A stretch of DNA of 64,000 nucleotides from Tenebrio molitor (Eukaryota > Arthropoda > Insecta > Coleoptera > Tenebrionidae): NCBI RefSeq assembly GCF_963966145.1, contig NC_091046.1, positions 41,788,001 through 41,852,000 of the forward strand, in the 5' to 3' direction. The notes under the pieces are model-generated. The model was given only the letters and a program-made list of their open reading frames with translations, was not told the DNA's origin and did no database searches. This document shows positions 36,856 through 48,170 of the stretch, one piece after another. Position numbers and translations under genes: made by a program. Positions within the stretch are counted from its first letter, which is position 1; each line of letters opens with the position of its first letter.

Positions 36856-38302
36856 AAAAAAAAACACGATCAAATCGAAATTGTTCTCTCGAGTGGATGC
36901 TCCGTCTGTACCGCAAGCAAAATATGAGTCTGCCGATCGCTACAAGATGTTAAACGTTGCCAATTCGGTCTAAACTGTCTTATTAGTACGCATTCATCAT
37001 GACGCGAAGCGAATCAATCATAATCGGAGCAATTCTGACAGATTTCGCACTTAACTACCGGCTGATACGGAGGGTCCCTCCCATTTATGAAGTTGCGCCA
37101 TCCATCACCGAACCAGGAAGCGAGCGCCTCCATGGGCAGAAATCGATGGGACTGATTAATACGCGACTGACCGTCTCGCTCGGTCCTGAAGGATACAATT
37201 AGTTCCCAGGACAAATTCAATAACTCTCCCATCTTGCATTCGTAAGAAGCTCGCCTCCGGATTACCCGAGAAATACCAATATTGACCGGAGCTCCGGCAG
37301 AAGCTCGAAGCAGACGACACACAAGCAACCAGGAAACAGAGATGATGAGATTATCCGTAATAAAATAACTGGCCGGTTCGATAAACCAGCTGCGGTGTTG
37401 CAGAAAAGGCGGAATGTTCTATCGTGCCGTAGTCGCATAACCGTAACGGTAAGTTAAGAGTGCGCCAGCAGCTAATCACGTCTTTGATTAGCAGTTCATT
37501 ATCACGGTTGGCAACGTTCGAATCTGTGTACATATTTACCGATCGGACAACAATGGAGGAGAAAAATTCAAAACATGTTTGTTTATTTATCGAGCGAATA
37601 CCGTCACACGAGGACGTCTTGTCGTGGAGGTGACATCGCATACTGATGGCGCTCGCAAAGGGGGAAAAACCGAAACCCACGCATTAATTGTACGTTGACA
37701 CACAAAGGCTGCGTTGCGCTGTTGTGCAACGCTTCTTCGGTTCCATCAAAAATTAAGCGGCGGTTTAAATCGACCGAACGTGACCTAATCACCGACAGAT
37801 TGAACGGCGAACGCAAAATTTTTATTGCATTTGATCCGAGCCGAATTCCATCGAAAGCTCCCGCCAGGTTCTTTTCACGGGAGCCGATCAATTTTCAACA
37901 TTCCGACCGACGTTCGATCGTGATTAATAATTAACCGCGTTAACTCGACAGCGCAAATAATTTTAAAATTTACCAAAACACGGCGAATCAACAACGAATG
38001 TGATTAACCACGCGTAAAGTGCACACCAATGCAATTAACATTTATTCAAAATAAAGCCAAATTGAGAAAAATTCAAACACAGCATAACAAAATTGCAGTG
38101 GTGTGATTAATTAATATTTAAAATGTGCAGCGGATAATCTCGAAGATGCATAGAGCAGCAAAGGCAAAAACTTCCTTCCATCTAAAGTTTAGAAAATAAA
38201 TATGCTAAAACACAAGATAAAATGAAGAAAAAAAGTTTCTTGATTAATGAATTAATTAATGAATATGTCAGATTCAAAAAAGAATTTGTTAAAATTGAGA
38301 TA
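36856..38302. other. Non-coding, presumably 5' UTR intron
   Basis: It is moderately GC-rich up to about 37900 and AT-rich after that. No exon or repeat was recognised. Confidence 0.35.
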
Positions 38303-38765
38303 GGAATTTTTAATGATTTAGCTAGTTTACGTTATCTGCCGCTCGTCGGGGGAGATAATAACTTTATCTGCCGCTCGCCAGCTCGTCAGATCCCATGGCA
38401 CTGAAGTGACACTTCAGCATTATCAATCCAGCAGTATAATGTCACTGTTACTGACGTTTGAAGAAAATAACATATACTATTTTTTCTTCAAACCTTCATA
38501 ACATATTATTTAAGAAATGTTAAGAAACCAGGTGAGAATTTCAAATGATTTAGCTAGTTTACTTTACAGCCGCTCATTAGCGGAGATAATAAGTTCACGG
38601 ACGCCCTCAGCGGAGATAATAACTTCACGGACGCTCCTCAGCGGAGATAATAACTTCACGGACGCTGGTCAGCTCGTTAGATGCCATAACAATGAAGTGA
38701 CACTTTAGCATTATCGATGCAGCAGTGCAATGTCATATTTTACGGACGTTTGAAGAAAAAAATTA
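38303..38765. repeat. Tandem duplication containing 30-bp subrepeats
   Basis: Block 1 (about 38303-38470) and block 2 (about 38532-38765) share AATGATTTAGCTAGTTTAC, the GCCGCTC..GGAGATAATAA motif, GAAGTGACACTT.AGCATTAT and ACGTTTGAAGAAAA. In block 2 the unit GCGGAGATAATAACTTCACG occurs three times (38580, 38610, 38641; period 30-31 bp), while block 1 has about one. The subunit expansion therefore came after the larger duplication. Confidence 0.8.
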
Positions 38766-40114
38766 TTACTCTTAGAAAAAAAGCTTAACATTCTTTTTCA
38801 TTTGTTGAAAACCGCGTATTGCCCCAAATGAAAATTAATCCGCAACAAAACGATGTAAATTTGCGTTCTGTATGACTAGACTCGATCAGTTCCGAGCATA
38901 ACACATTAGAAGGCTTCCAAACGGTGAACAATGGAAAATTAGCGACATAACCTTGCTGCTAGATATGGAGTACGTTCTGTAACAACATATGACAACACAT
39001 CACGACATCCGAAATAAATAAAACGTGAAAATAACGCCGCCAATAAAAATAATACAACATTGCTGGATCCTACTCGTGAAATGTTGCTATCCTTGTAAAA
39101 GGTTACTAACATCGACCATTTAAATTTAAAAAGTTACGATTATGGTTGCGCCGAGAGCTTTTCGCTCGATTTATTTTATCGAATCTGAACAGAGAATCGA
39201 TTAATCTCTGTTTACGTTTAGGCAAAAACACGAAATAATGACGTCTAGACGAAAAACATCTTCAATTGTATAAATCGGTAGTAAAGAAAACACGACAATG
39301 GCTGCATGAAAGCGTACAGAAAACTGCCACTGATGCAGGACAATTCAGACAGATTCCTATTTATCTGACACCAAAAAAGTTACGGACAAAAAACCAGTCA
39401 AAGAAAATCTCCACGCAAAGCTAGTTCCAGCGCATTTGCATTCACACGCCGATTTTAATTAAAATTCAAATGGTAGATTGTTATGATAGGAAAAATAAAT
39501 AAATAGCTGCACAATTGGTAACGGCGATAAAATGATTTTCGATGAGTGGACAATCAGCGAATACGTAAATAGCACTAATGGCCAACAGCTATTTGGATTT
39601 ACAAAATCACAAAATAAACACCGAAAATTAGGAAATTTTGAAATTGCTCCTTTGGGTCATTACAAATTTACAGTTACAACTTGTAGGTTCCAATTATTAT
39701 TGTCATTAAGTCGAAATGGCTAGCTTTCATTTTAAACAACATCAAAACTTTCTCCTGCTTCCAATTAGTTCGCCTTCTTGTCCAAATACCTCTTCAATCT
39801 GTCGTGATTACTGTTGCAAAAGGCAAAATTCGACGCGCTTTATTTTCTTTCTACATACGCCCTCGCCCACTCACAATATTGTTTACCTATTCTTTCATTT
39901 CCAACAATACAAACTTTCCGAAAGAATCAACAACCCTCTCCTCTCTTCAAGTTTCACCATTTTACTCTTATATTACATAGAGCAGGTTTTAATAATACCT
40001 CCCTCCAAAAATATACGGTCACGCAAGTCGATTATTGGCAGAAACAGAATTCAATTCCTACGACAAAGTCTTAACACTTCATTGAGAGCAGAAATTTGAA
40101 AATAAATAATTAAA
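38766..40114. other. AT-rich non-coding sequence
   Basis: Nothing was recognised. The open frames at 39716-40099 are low-complexity and unconvincing. Confidence 0.35.
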
Positions 40115-40289
40115 TGTATCCTCAAAGTAGGCGTTGAAAAGTCGATTGTGACGCACCACGGATCAGCTGTTTAAATCTAACCTAACTTTTTGCATTGCTT
40201 GTGTTTTCACTCTGCGGACTGACGAGTGGTGCGTTCACAATCGACTCTTCAACGCCAACTTTGAGGATGAATGTAAATGAACACCCGAC
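40115..40289. mobile_element. MITE family A, copy 3 (left terminus degraded)
   Basis: CCTCAAAGTAGGCGTTGAAA and GTCGATTGTGACGCACCACG, with the inverted arm GTGCGTTCACAATCGACTCT and the end ...AAATGAACACCCGAC, match copies 1 and 2. The left ATCGGGTGTTC terminus is missing or eroded. Confidence 0.8.
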
Positions 40290-42474
40290 ACAAAAAAATA
40301 CCAATCGCATTTTCTGGTTTACACTAGAAAGCATCAACGACTTGAAATATTTTTACTGCTTTTTTTTCATATTTTTATCTGAATCCATCTAAAACCAATT
40401 TCTTGCGACATATTTTACGTGCATGCCCGTGGACCTGTAATAAGTTATGCCACTTTATGGTAGACGTTCTATGACAGTCTTAAATTGATACGTCTAATAA
40501 GAATTACGTGGAGCATAAATACATAATGCGAATAGCTTGTCTCGGAATTTTTTAGATTTTAGTTTCTTGCCATAAAACAGAAATTCTTTATTAAATTGGA
40601 CGAGCTAGCAGAGTTCAACCAATTATATTCTGACGTTCACATCGTAATATCACTTTTCATTTCAAATCCCAAAACACGTCTTTGGCGTATCATGTTTCGC
40701 GCGCGGGTTGTGCCTGAACGTGTCTTTCTTGAGACGCTCGAAAAAATTTCATTTCGGATTCAGATCAATCGAATTGGTTCTTCGGTGATAGAGAAAAGGT
40801 CAACATTTTGATAGGCATTGTCATTTTCGATCGTCGATAACTCTGACAGAGCGTCACCCACGTCACAAACTAACGCTTTTGCAATTCATCGGGGCCGGAA
40901 TTCACTGTAAAATTACAGTGGCAATAGTGATTTCCGTTAGACGATAATTCCATTACTCGGAACATATGTCAATCAACTCTCGAACAACTGATGTCGTCGA
41001 TTTATCAATCCATCTTGCACCTCCGATTCGACCGCACACTTAATCGTCATTACCATTTTAAATTGATCGAAACCAACGGTTCGCGTTGTGCAATTACGAA
41101 TTCTCGGAAACGTACTCGATCAAGCGAATTGTCAAAGACCATATCGGAAAGGCTTGGCTTGGAAATTTTTACATACCGGTCGCACCACGACATTATTATC
41201 AGATAATGGAACGTAATGGCTCTATTTAATTCCTGGCCACACGACATAAATCAAACCGACAATAGCGGAAAAAATCCGTTCCCAGTTATGAATCGCTAAG
41301 AAATTATTTATTAATGTGAGCTTAGGCGAAACAGAAAGTCGTGTGAGGAAAGTTCCGGCACCGAATGAAAAAAACTCTCCATTGAGGAATAAATCAGGAG
41401 AGTCAACAGAACGATCAATAACGAACACTTGTCATTGTCGTGTTTTCTTTTTTTTTTTAACAAATCTGCAACAATTAAATTGGAATCGGATCGATTCGGC
41501 GGCGACCGGTTCGAGCAGGAAGGACGCGAGAGAAATGTTCCCAGACCAGCTTTTACTGCAATACATCATGATTTACCTAAAGCGTAGAGATCGACGATAA
41601 CAACATTATAGAATATATTATGGTGAGTAACAATTTAATCTGATTTCGTATTGCGAAAACATTTTACTACCGAAACTGGATCATGCGCTGATAGACAGAC
41701 TCCGGTCCAGCCCGGAAAATTAAATCCCAATTCGCGGAAGCACCGCCTCTCATCAAATTGTACAGTTAGATTTTTATAAATTAAACATATGGAAGAACTC
41801 CAGGTGAGCCACCATAATTGCACGATTCCACGAAATAACCACGCTTAATTATTGGTAACTGTACATGCGACGGCGAGGGGAAGTCCCGAGCCGCACAAGA
41901 CTTATATGCAAATAACTGCAATCACTCCGGTCGCCCGTGAAAAAATCACTGCTGACGGGGAAAATTAAAGGGCCCCATCGCGTAATGACACCACACCTGG
42001 ACTGCAATTTTTCTCTGGGTTAACGAAGCGTCAACTCGCAGCGCCCTCTGCGCCCGGAGGAATCCGATTGTTTCGTCCGGGATTACCATAAAACAATGAT
42101 TTAAATGTATAATATACACCACTATTTGATAAATCTATTGAGAAAATGCCTACGCTGCCAACCAGTTCGCCCACCGGGCCCCGGCCGTATAATAAATTTA
42201 TTTAAATCCACCGAAACGGAGGTGTGCCACCATTACCGCCGTATAATCACTTTTAATTTCATCGCGGCCATTTCTTTCGGGGAAAAAATCAGCGTGGGCG
42301 CGGTCCAAATTAGCGGAGCAATTAAAAGGACAACTCTCGACGGGGCCAAGGACCAAATTCCGACACAGACGCTTTCGTCCTTGCCAAAAATTTTGATATC
42401 GCTGGAAAACATTTGGTCTTTGATAGAGTTTCATCCCCGAACTGTTGGTGAAGTCTTCTATGGATTTCCTCGTA
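40290..42474. other. Non-coding sequence
   Basis: No exon or element was recognised. Confidence 0.35.
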
Positions 42475-42785
42475 AAGAAAGTATCAAGTGGTTGTTCTGT
42501 CATCGTTGGAAACGGCAAACAAAAATAATTGCTAGAGTGATGGTAGTCCGAAGGGATTCTAGTAGGTCCATTACATTATCCAAGAAAACTTCAACTGATT
42601 GTTCTATCATCGTTGGAAACGGTAAACAGAAATGAGTTCAACAGTGATGGTAGTACGAAGAGATTCTAGAAGATCCATTACATTATCCAAGAAAGCTTCA
42701 AGTGATTGTTCTATCATCGTTGGAAACAAAAAAAAAATTACCGAAACAGTGATGGTAGTACGAAGAGAAGGTCCATTGGGTTATT
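42475..42785. repeat. 107-bp tandem repeat, about 2.8 copies
   Basis: TTGTTCT.TCATCGTTGGAAAC recurs at 42492, 42599 and 42706, an exact 107-bp period. It is followed each time by a GTGATGGTAGT.CGAAG..ATTCTAG stretch and ..GTCCATTACATTATCCAAGA. The last copy is truncated. An open frame on the + strand crosses it but is not periodic in codons (107 is not a multiple of 3). Confidence 0.88.
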
Positions 42786-45700
42786 GAAAGAAGTCATTTC
42801 CTTGCAAGGCAATTTTCTTGCATTTGGGAGCAAAATTCCAAAATCTATTTGAACTTTCCTGGTAAATATCAAGGACCTGGTCAGATCAGGTCAACTTGAC
42901 AACCAAAGGCAAAAGGAGCATTTATGAAGAGCAAACTTTGTTGGGAACAATAGGGTTTAAAAATGTTTCTGAGGCATAGAAGATTAGGATGTAGTAGCAG
43001 GGACAAGAGAAAATTGTTACGTGTTGCTATCGGAGGCGGTGAAAATTTGAGCAAACAGAAAAAGGTGGCGTAACGACGTCAGGTTATTAAAAAGTGAGAG
43101 TTCATCGGTCGGGATGATACCCTATCAGCCTCCAACGGCTGTTGCCACACGAGTGCTCGCACAAAATCGTAACCGACACGATCGTGATACTGGAACACGG
43201 TTCTGTTACGAAACGAACGCATGGACCTTCGCAATAAACGTCTGGCGTTTTATTTATGGGAGATCGATGGGTTCCACAGATTAGAAATTAGAAAGCAATT
43301 AAACGTGCCCAACGCGCGGTAATTCATTATTCAATTAAGCCGGAGCTAAAGACCTGCCCAAAAGAGATTAATCACGACGTCTCCGACCCGTCTCTGACAC
43401 CTGATGCTGCGCCCTCGGATGCAGTCGCAAGATAAACATCGCAGGTGCTGTGCGAATTGCAGACCAAATATTGACGGGCATCGTGTACACAACGCAAGAG
43501 ACCACATTAGATCCCATCTCTCGAGACGGATCATTAAAAAAACTAACCGATCCCCGCTGCGGGCGCACCCTGCAACAGTTATCTCCATTGTTGGTAGACC
43601 TGTTCCACGGAGAGGCGCTGCCACAAAAATCTTTTCAATTAAGACAAAAATCAAGGAGATTCGTGCCGACTCGCCGTTTGCCTTTCATGAATTGCCTGTG
43701 ACAACTAAAATGTAATCCTGACGAGGAGTTCTAAATTAGATAAAGAGTGACATTGTTGAAGTAGTTTCAGTCTCGGTGTCTGCCGTCGTTTACGTAACCG
43801 TCGGAGATGAGACCGGATTGTTTTCCCAAGGTCCTGCACCAATTTGCATCACCTCATGGTGTCTCTATCCCTCGGCGCTTATTAAAAATTTCAATATATC
43901 GCGTGTACGACGCGGAGGAAGGTTAACCGGAGCCATAAATGAAGAAAAACGGAATTACAATAAAATGAATGCTGCCGTTTCCAGTTTATGGGTGTCAGGT
44001 CGAGCAATAAAAACGCGTCGGATCAGGTGTAATTTAATAGAATTTATTAAAAATGGCGCCGGACCGCATAAATTTCGACATTTCTCTAAGAACGAGTCTC
44101 CTGCAACTTTTACAAGACTCGAAGAAGAAAGGAGTCACCGGTCGAGCTCAAAAACCGAATTAAAAACACTCCAGCAGCCGAGGCGAAAAAATACAAGTCC
44201 TGCAAGTAGCTGTCCGATCTCCGCATTTGCAATCTCGACGCCCATAAACTTGATTTGAAATTAATAACATCGCCTGGGGGGCGAAAAAATATCGGAACGC
44301 TCCTTGCGTACGGCATTTTCTGATCCGATCGCCGATCCGATAAGCCTTCAACACCTTTCCGAGGCTCGCCAGTGTGAAATTTACCAACAACCGGAGAAGA
44401 CAACGTGCCCAACACCGGAAACTAAATACAGTTTTGATTACGAACACCTCTGCATGCATATGTAAACCGGAACGATGAAAAACGAGTCGCGCCGTTAGGA
44501 CACGCGTTATGGATTAATTTTAATATGGGACAGGAAGGACATTAAGGACGTCTTCGCGACGCTAATGGGAAAGAAATAGGTTCCGCGATAGAAACACAAC
44601 CGACACGCAGCCTACGTTTTCGACGGCTCATTGTGCGCCCATCTTTACACTTTCACAATAATTCTTATTGTTTCCACGTATAATGTTACTTTCCTACCAT
44701 CCATTAACAACATTCTCTACCTTGCCTTGTTAAGAATAAAGTTATGTAACTTCGGTAATGTGCGTTCGGTGTAACTCTAGTAAACAAAGTGCTGCGTACA
44801 GGGTGGGATCAAGCTGAGGCCGCTTTATGGAGGCGTTATTCAAATTAAGCTCGCAAAACAACAATTTTAAATGACAATTAAGAACATTTTACCTTCCCGG
44901 GCTAGCTCTCGCGACAAATAAAAAACGCAAATCTCAATCTTAATTTGTGTCCGCGACCGTTGTCTATTGTCGTTGTGTCTGCACCATAAGGTCAGGTGAA
45001 ATTACAATTGTTTATCGATTAAAAGACACCCACGTACTTCGTGACGCAACAATAAATTTCCTCGTTCGTTTACCTTAAACGTAGGTACACCCTAGAAAGT
45101 TGTTAACACAGACGAAATTAACAGATACATATCTACGAGTATGTATTTCTCTGGTCCCATTACTTATAATGACTGTCAAAACAAACCGGTGAATTTTCCA
45201 CGGCGGCACTCCTAATCGAATCTGACTTGACAAATTAGCAGTTTTTGTTTGGAAAAAAAAAGACACATCTAGATTGAAACCCTCGCCCCGAATTTACACG
45301 AAGAGCGCAAGAAGAGGACGCATTTATTAAAATGATGGCGGCAATTTTTCGCTTTTCCCAAATGAACAAAACAAACAACTTTCCCCCGGTCAAGTTTTCC
45401 GAACTGTTCGGAACATGTTCGTGTTCATTTGTCGGAGTTGCTCCCAGCGAATTAACTATTCATGATACACAAGTTTTTCCTGCGCGTAACGAGTGACTCA
45501 AAAAAAATTAATTATTTAACGAAAACACGCAATTAAAATGCTTTCAAACTGACTACACCCAGTGTCATACATTAATCGGTTATTACTTGCACGCATTGGT
45601 TTTTTGTACTCGATGATTAACCTTCCGGTGCTCCGATCTGCTCGGTTGTTGGCTCCGATCCGAAGAATTACACTAACCGAGGATAATAACGTACCCTTGA

Positions 45701-47079
45701 AACTGACCCAGAGCCATTTTCTTTTTTGCCGGAGCTTTAATCCGAAACTAATTATGTTGTCGGTTGGCGGGGGGTCAGAAATTGTTAATATCATATTCCC
45801 ACAACGTAAGTCTTCACTTTGGAAGTGTAAATAAATCCGGCGATTCTAATTAACAAATCCGGTGATGTGACACGACTGGTACAGATTCAGGATTCAAGGC
45901 GATCCCGGAGCACGTCGCCGTCAAATTAACTTATAACCGCGTACGATTAATTAATTACGGCAAAGAGAAGCGCAATTGTGTCGTTCTGTTGCCGGATTAC
46001 CCGGATTATCCACTCGAGAGACACAAGACAAACGGGAATTACCATAATCCTAAGTCATCTCGCTTGAATCGTAAAAACACGGCACTGTTGCCTCGGTCAA
46101 TCACATTCCGTGGAGTTAGTACCGACACGAATGCACAAATCGGAGATGATCACCACACTGCAGCCACGGTTCACCTCCTGGAAGCACACCCGGACAAAAT
46201 CCCATAAGCGGGAGCAGCACAACCGAGCACTGTCGACGCACACGACTCTTCGATGTTGATAGAAGAACGCGCGACCGGACGACTGGTCGTACCGTGCTTG
46301 TTGCGGAGGACCGACCGGTAACTTTGGCGGGGCACCGGAGACCCAGGGGGGCAAAAGAGAGAGTGATCTCGCTGGTTTCTCAACGGACCATCGCACTACG
46401 GATGCACGATGCGCCGTGGACCTGGGCCATCGCGGCCACAATCGAAAGAAGAAAATTGTGCTTCGTCACCACGAGGGGAAAAATTCAGCCATTATTAGGT
46501 TTTACACCGTGACGGACTGTCGAAAGGGGTCATTCGTCAAAATGAGGAAGCGGCGACGAAGAAGTCGACGTTCGAGGTGTATCGGGTCGACCTAGAATGA
46601 TAATTTCGAACGGAAGGTACTCATAAATGGGAACTGATAAAAAGTTAAACGAATGCGCGACGGCACTTTATGAAACGGAGGGCAAAGAAACGTTCTTATA
46701 AATTTTCAATACGACTATGACTGCTTTCATATTTTATGAGTTTAGCGGTCTTTTACCGACTACTCGCAAAATTTTCTGCTGAATTCCATTAAGAATAGAT
46801 AACGGTGAAGCGGACGAAATATCCGGCTCGAAGGACGATAAATAGCGGGCGATCGAAAAAAGTTTCGAGTTGAAACTGGACTCAAAAACGAAAAATGTAA
46901 ATAGTAAAATAACACAGTTACGAAATAACAAATCCTAATTTAGAGATTTTAAGAATTATCTTTCCACAAGAATACATATTTACATTTACAGTGCCTCAAT
47001 TAAAAACTGTTGTTACTCGTACATATGGAAATTATAATTTTTACTAAATGTTGGTTCCAGCATTAACTTGGTACCTATA
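42786..47079. other. Non-coding with GC-richer island at 46080-46480
   Basis: The 46.1-46.5 kb island has many CpGs and is closed by short frames. On the minus strand it could hold a 5' exon of the host gene, but no initiator or donor stands out enough to call. The rest shows no recognisable feature. Confidence 0.3.
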
Positions 47080-47671
47080 GGTATTGGATTTTCTCATGGG
47101 CTATGAATCATATCTGGGCAAACGAAGAATATCGGTCTCAACTAGGCGCTACAAACCGACCGGAAAACATCGTCATTAGTTACAGTCCATTCAAAAATCA
47201 AAAAACCACCAACGTCGCATTTTCCTCGATAATTATTATCGGCAACGCTGTCTAGTGTAAAATTTGGTGAGAATTGTAATTTTGAGGTTAAATGTTTTCT
47301 TATTCTGGCCAGTTTTCAGTAAAAATATGTAATAAGAATTAATAAATAACCAATAATAAAATAATTTGAACGAAATTGAAAGCAATTGAATTTTATATTG
47401 AATCAAATACATAAATGTAATAATTCTAGTTACCAATATAGTACGAATAAATAACTACCTTGGGTTTTCTAAATTTTACCAACATAAAGCAACAGATGGT
47501 GGTTTTTTGATTTTTGAATGGACTTTATACATATTAGTGTCGTCTCTCTCTCGTCTATGTGCATGTAAAATAGTCGATGTTTTCAGTTTTCGTTTACAGT
47601 TTTCACTGCTTTTTCGCTCCGGCTTCGCGCAGATATTTCCAAGGTCACAGCCCATGAGAGAATCTAATACA
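47080..47671. mobile_element. MITE family D, copy 1, interrupted by a second element
   Basis: The left end GGTATTGGATTTTCTCATGG and the right end ...CCATGAGAGAATCTAATACA are imperfect inverted repeats (about 45 bp). The two halves align with the uninterrupted copy at 52635-52896 in reverse orientation, including GCGCTACAAACCGACCGGAA and TAGTGTCGTCTCTCTC. The alignment breaks exactly where the nested element 47184-47524 lies. Confidence 0.85.
47184..47524. mobile_element. Nested 341-bp inverted-repeat element inside MITE D
   Basis: Perfect 27-bp terminal inverted repeats (starting AGTCCATTCAAAAATCAAAA) occur at 47184-47210 and 47498-47524. The interior is AT-rich without a coding frame. Comparison with 52635-52896 shows it sits within otherwise continuous MITE D sequence, which directly shows the order of insertion. 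The target duplication is not clear. Confidence 0.85.
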
Positions 47672-48082
47672 TCAACTACCACTCTGTAAACATTCACCTC
47701 TCCTTTCTTCCTACAAGAACATAAAATCCATTTTAGAATAAAATAGCAAATATGTAATGCTTTTCTCGTGAAACTACCATTTACACATTTTATTTTACAC
47801 TCATCCCACGCTCCGGAGTCATATAAAAATATTGTGAACCGTAAAACCTCTTCAGAACGATTTAAAATGTTAAAAACAACATAAACACTAACATCTTAAA
47901 ACTAAAATTAACATGTGTTACTTTTTTCGATTTTTTGCTCCTCCTACATTGAAAAAAATAATAGAAATAGAGCAAGATGTGATAAAAACATCTGCTTAGT
48001 AGGTAACAAACATACTAAGAAACAGTCACCATTGTGAAAATGTTTAAATATTAATATCCTTTTCTCCCCTGGTTCCCAGTAA
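47672..48082. other. AT-rich non-coding sequence
   Basis: Nothing was recognised between MITE D and the family C fragment. Confidence 0.35.
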
Positions 48083-48170
48083 CGTATGTGCAAAAAATTT
48101 GTGGTCAGTAGCTTCTTCAGCTGTCAAACGTCATTGATTCCGCGAACGAGCAGTGGTGCCGATTAGATTT
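48083..48170. repeat. Dispersed repeat family C, copy 4 (fragment)
   Basis: ACGTATGTGCAAAAAATTTG followed by TGGTCAGTAGC and TTCAGCTGTCAAACGTCATT matches the other family C copies with an internal deletion. Confidence 0.5.

Noticed and set aside
42105..42635. 176-codon + strand open frame
   Set aside because: It runs into the 107-bp tandem repeat, whose period is not a multiple of three, and has no domain or splice context.
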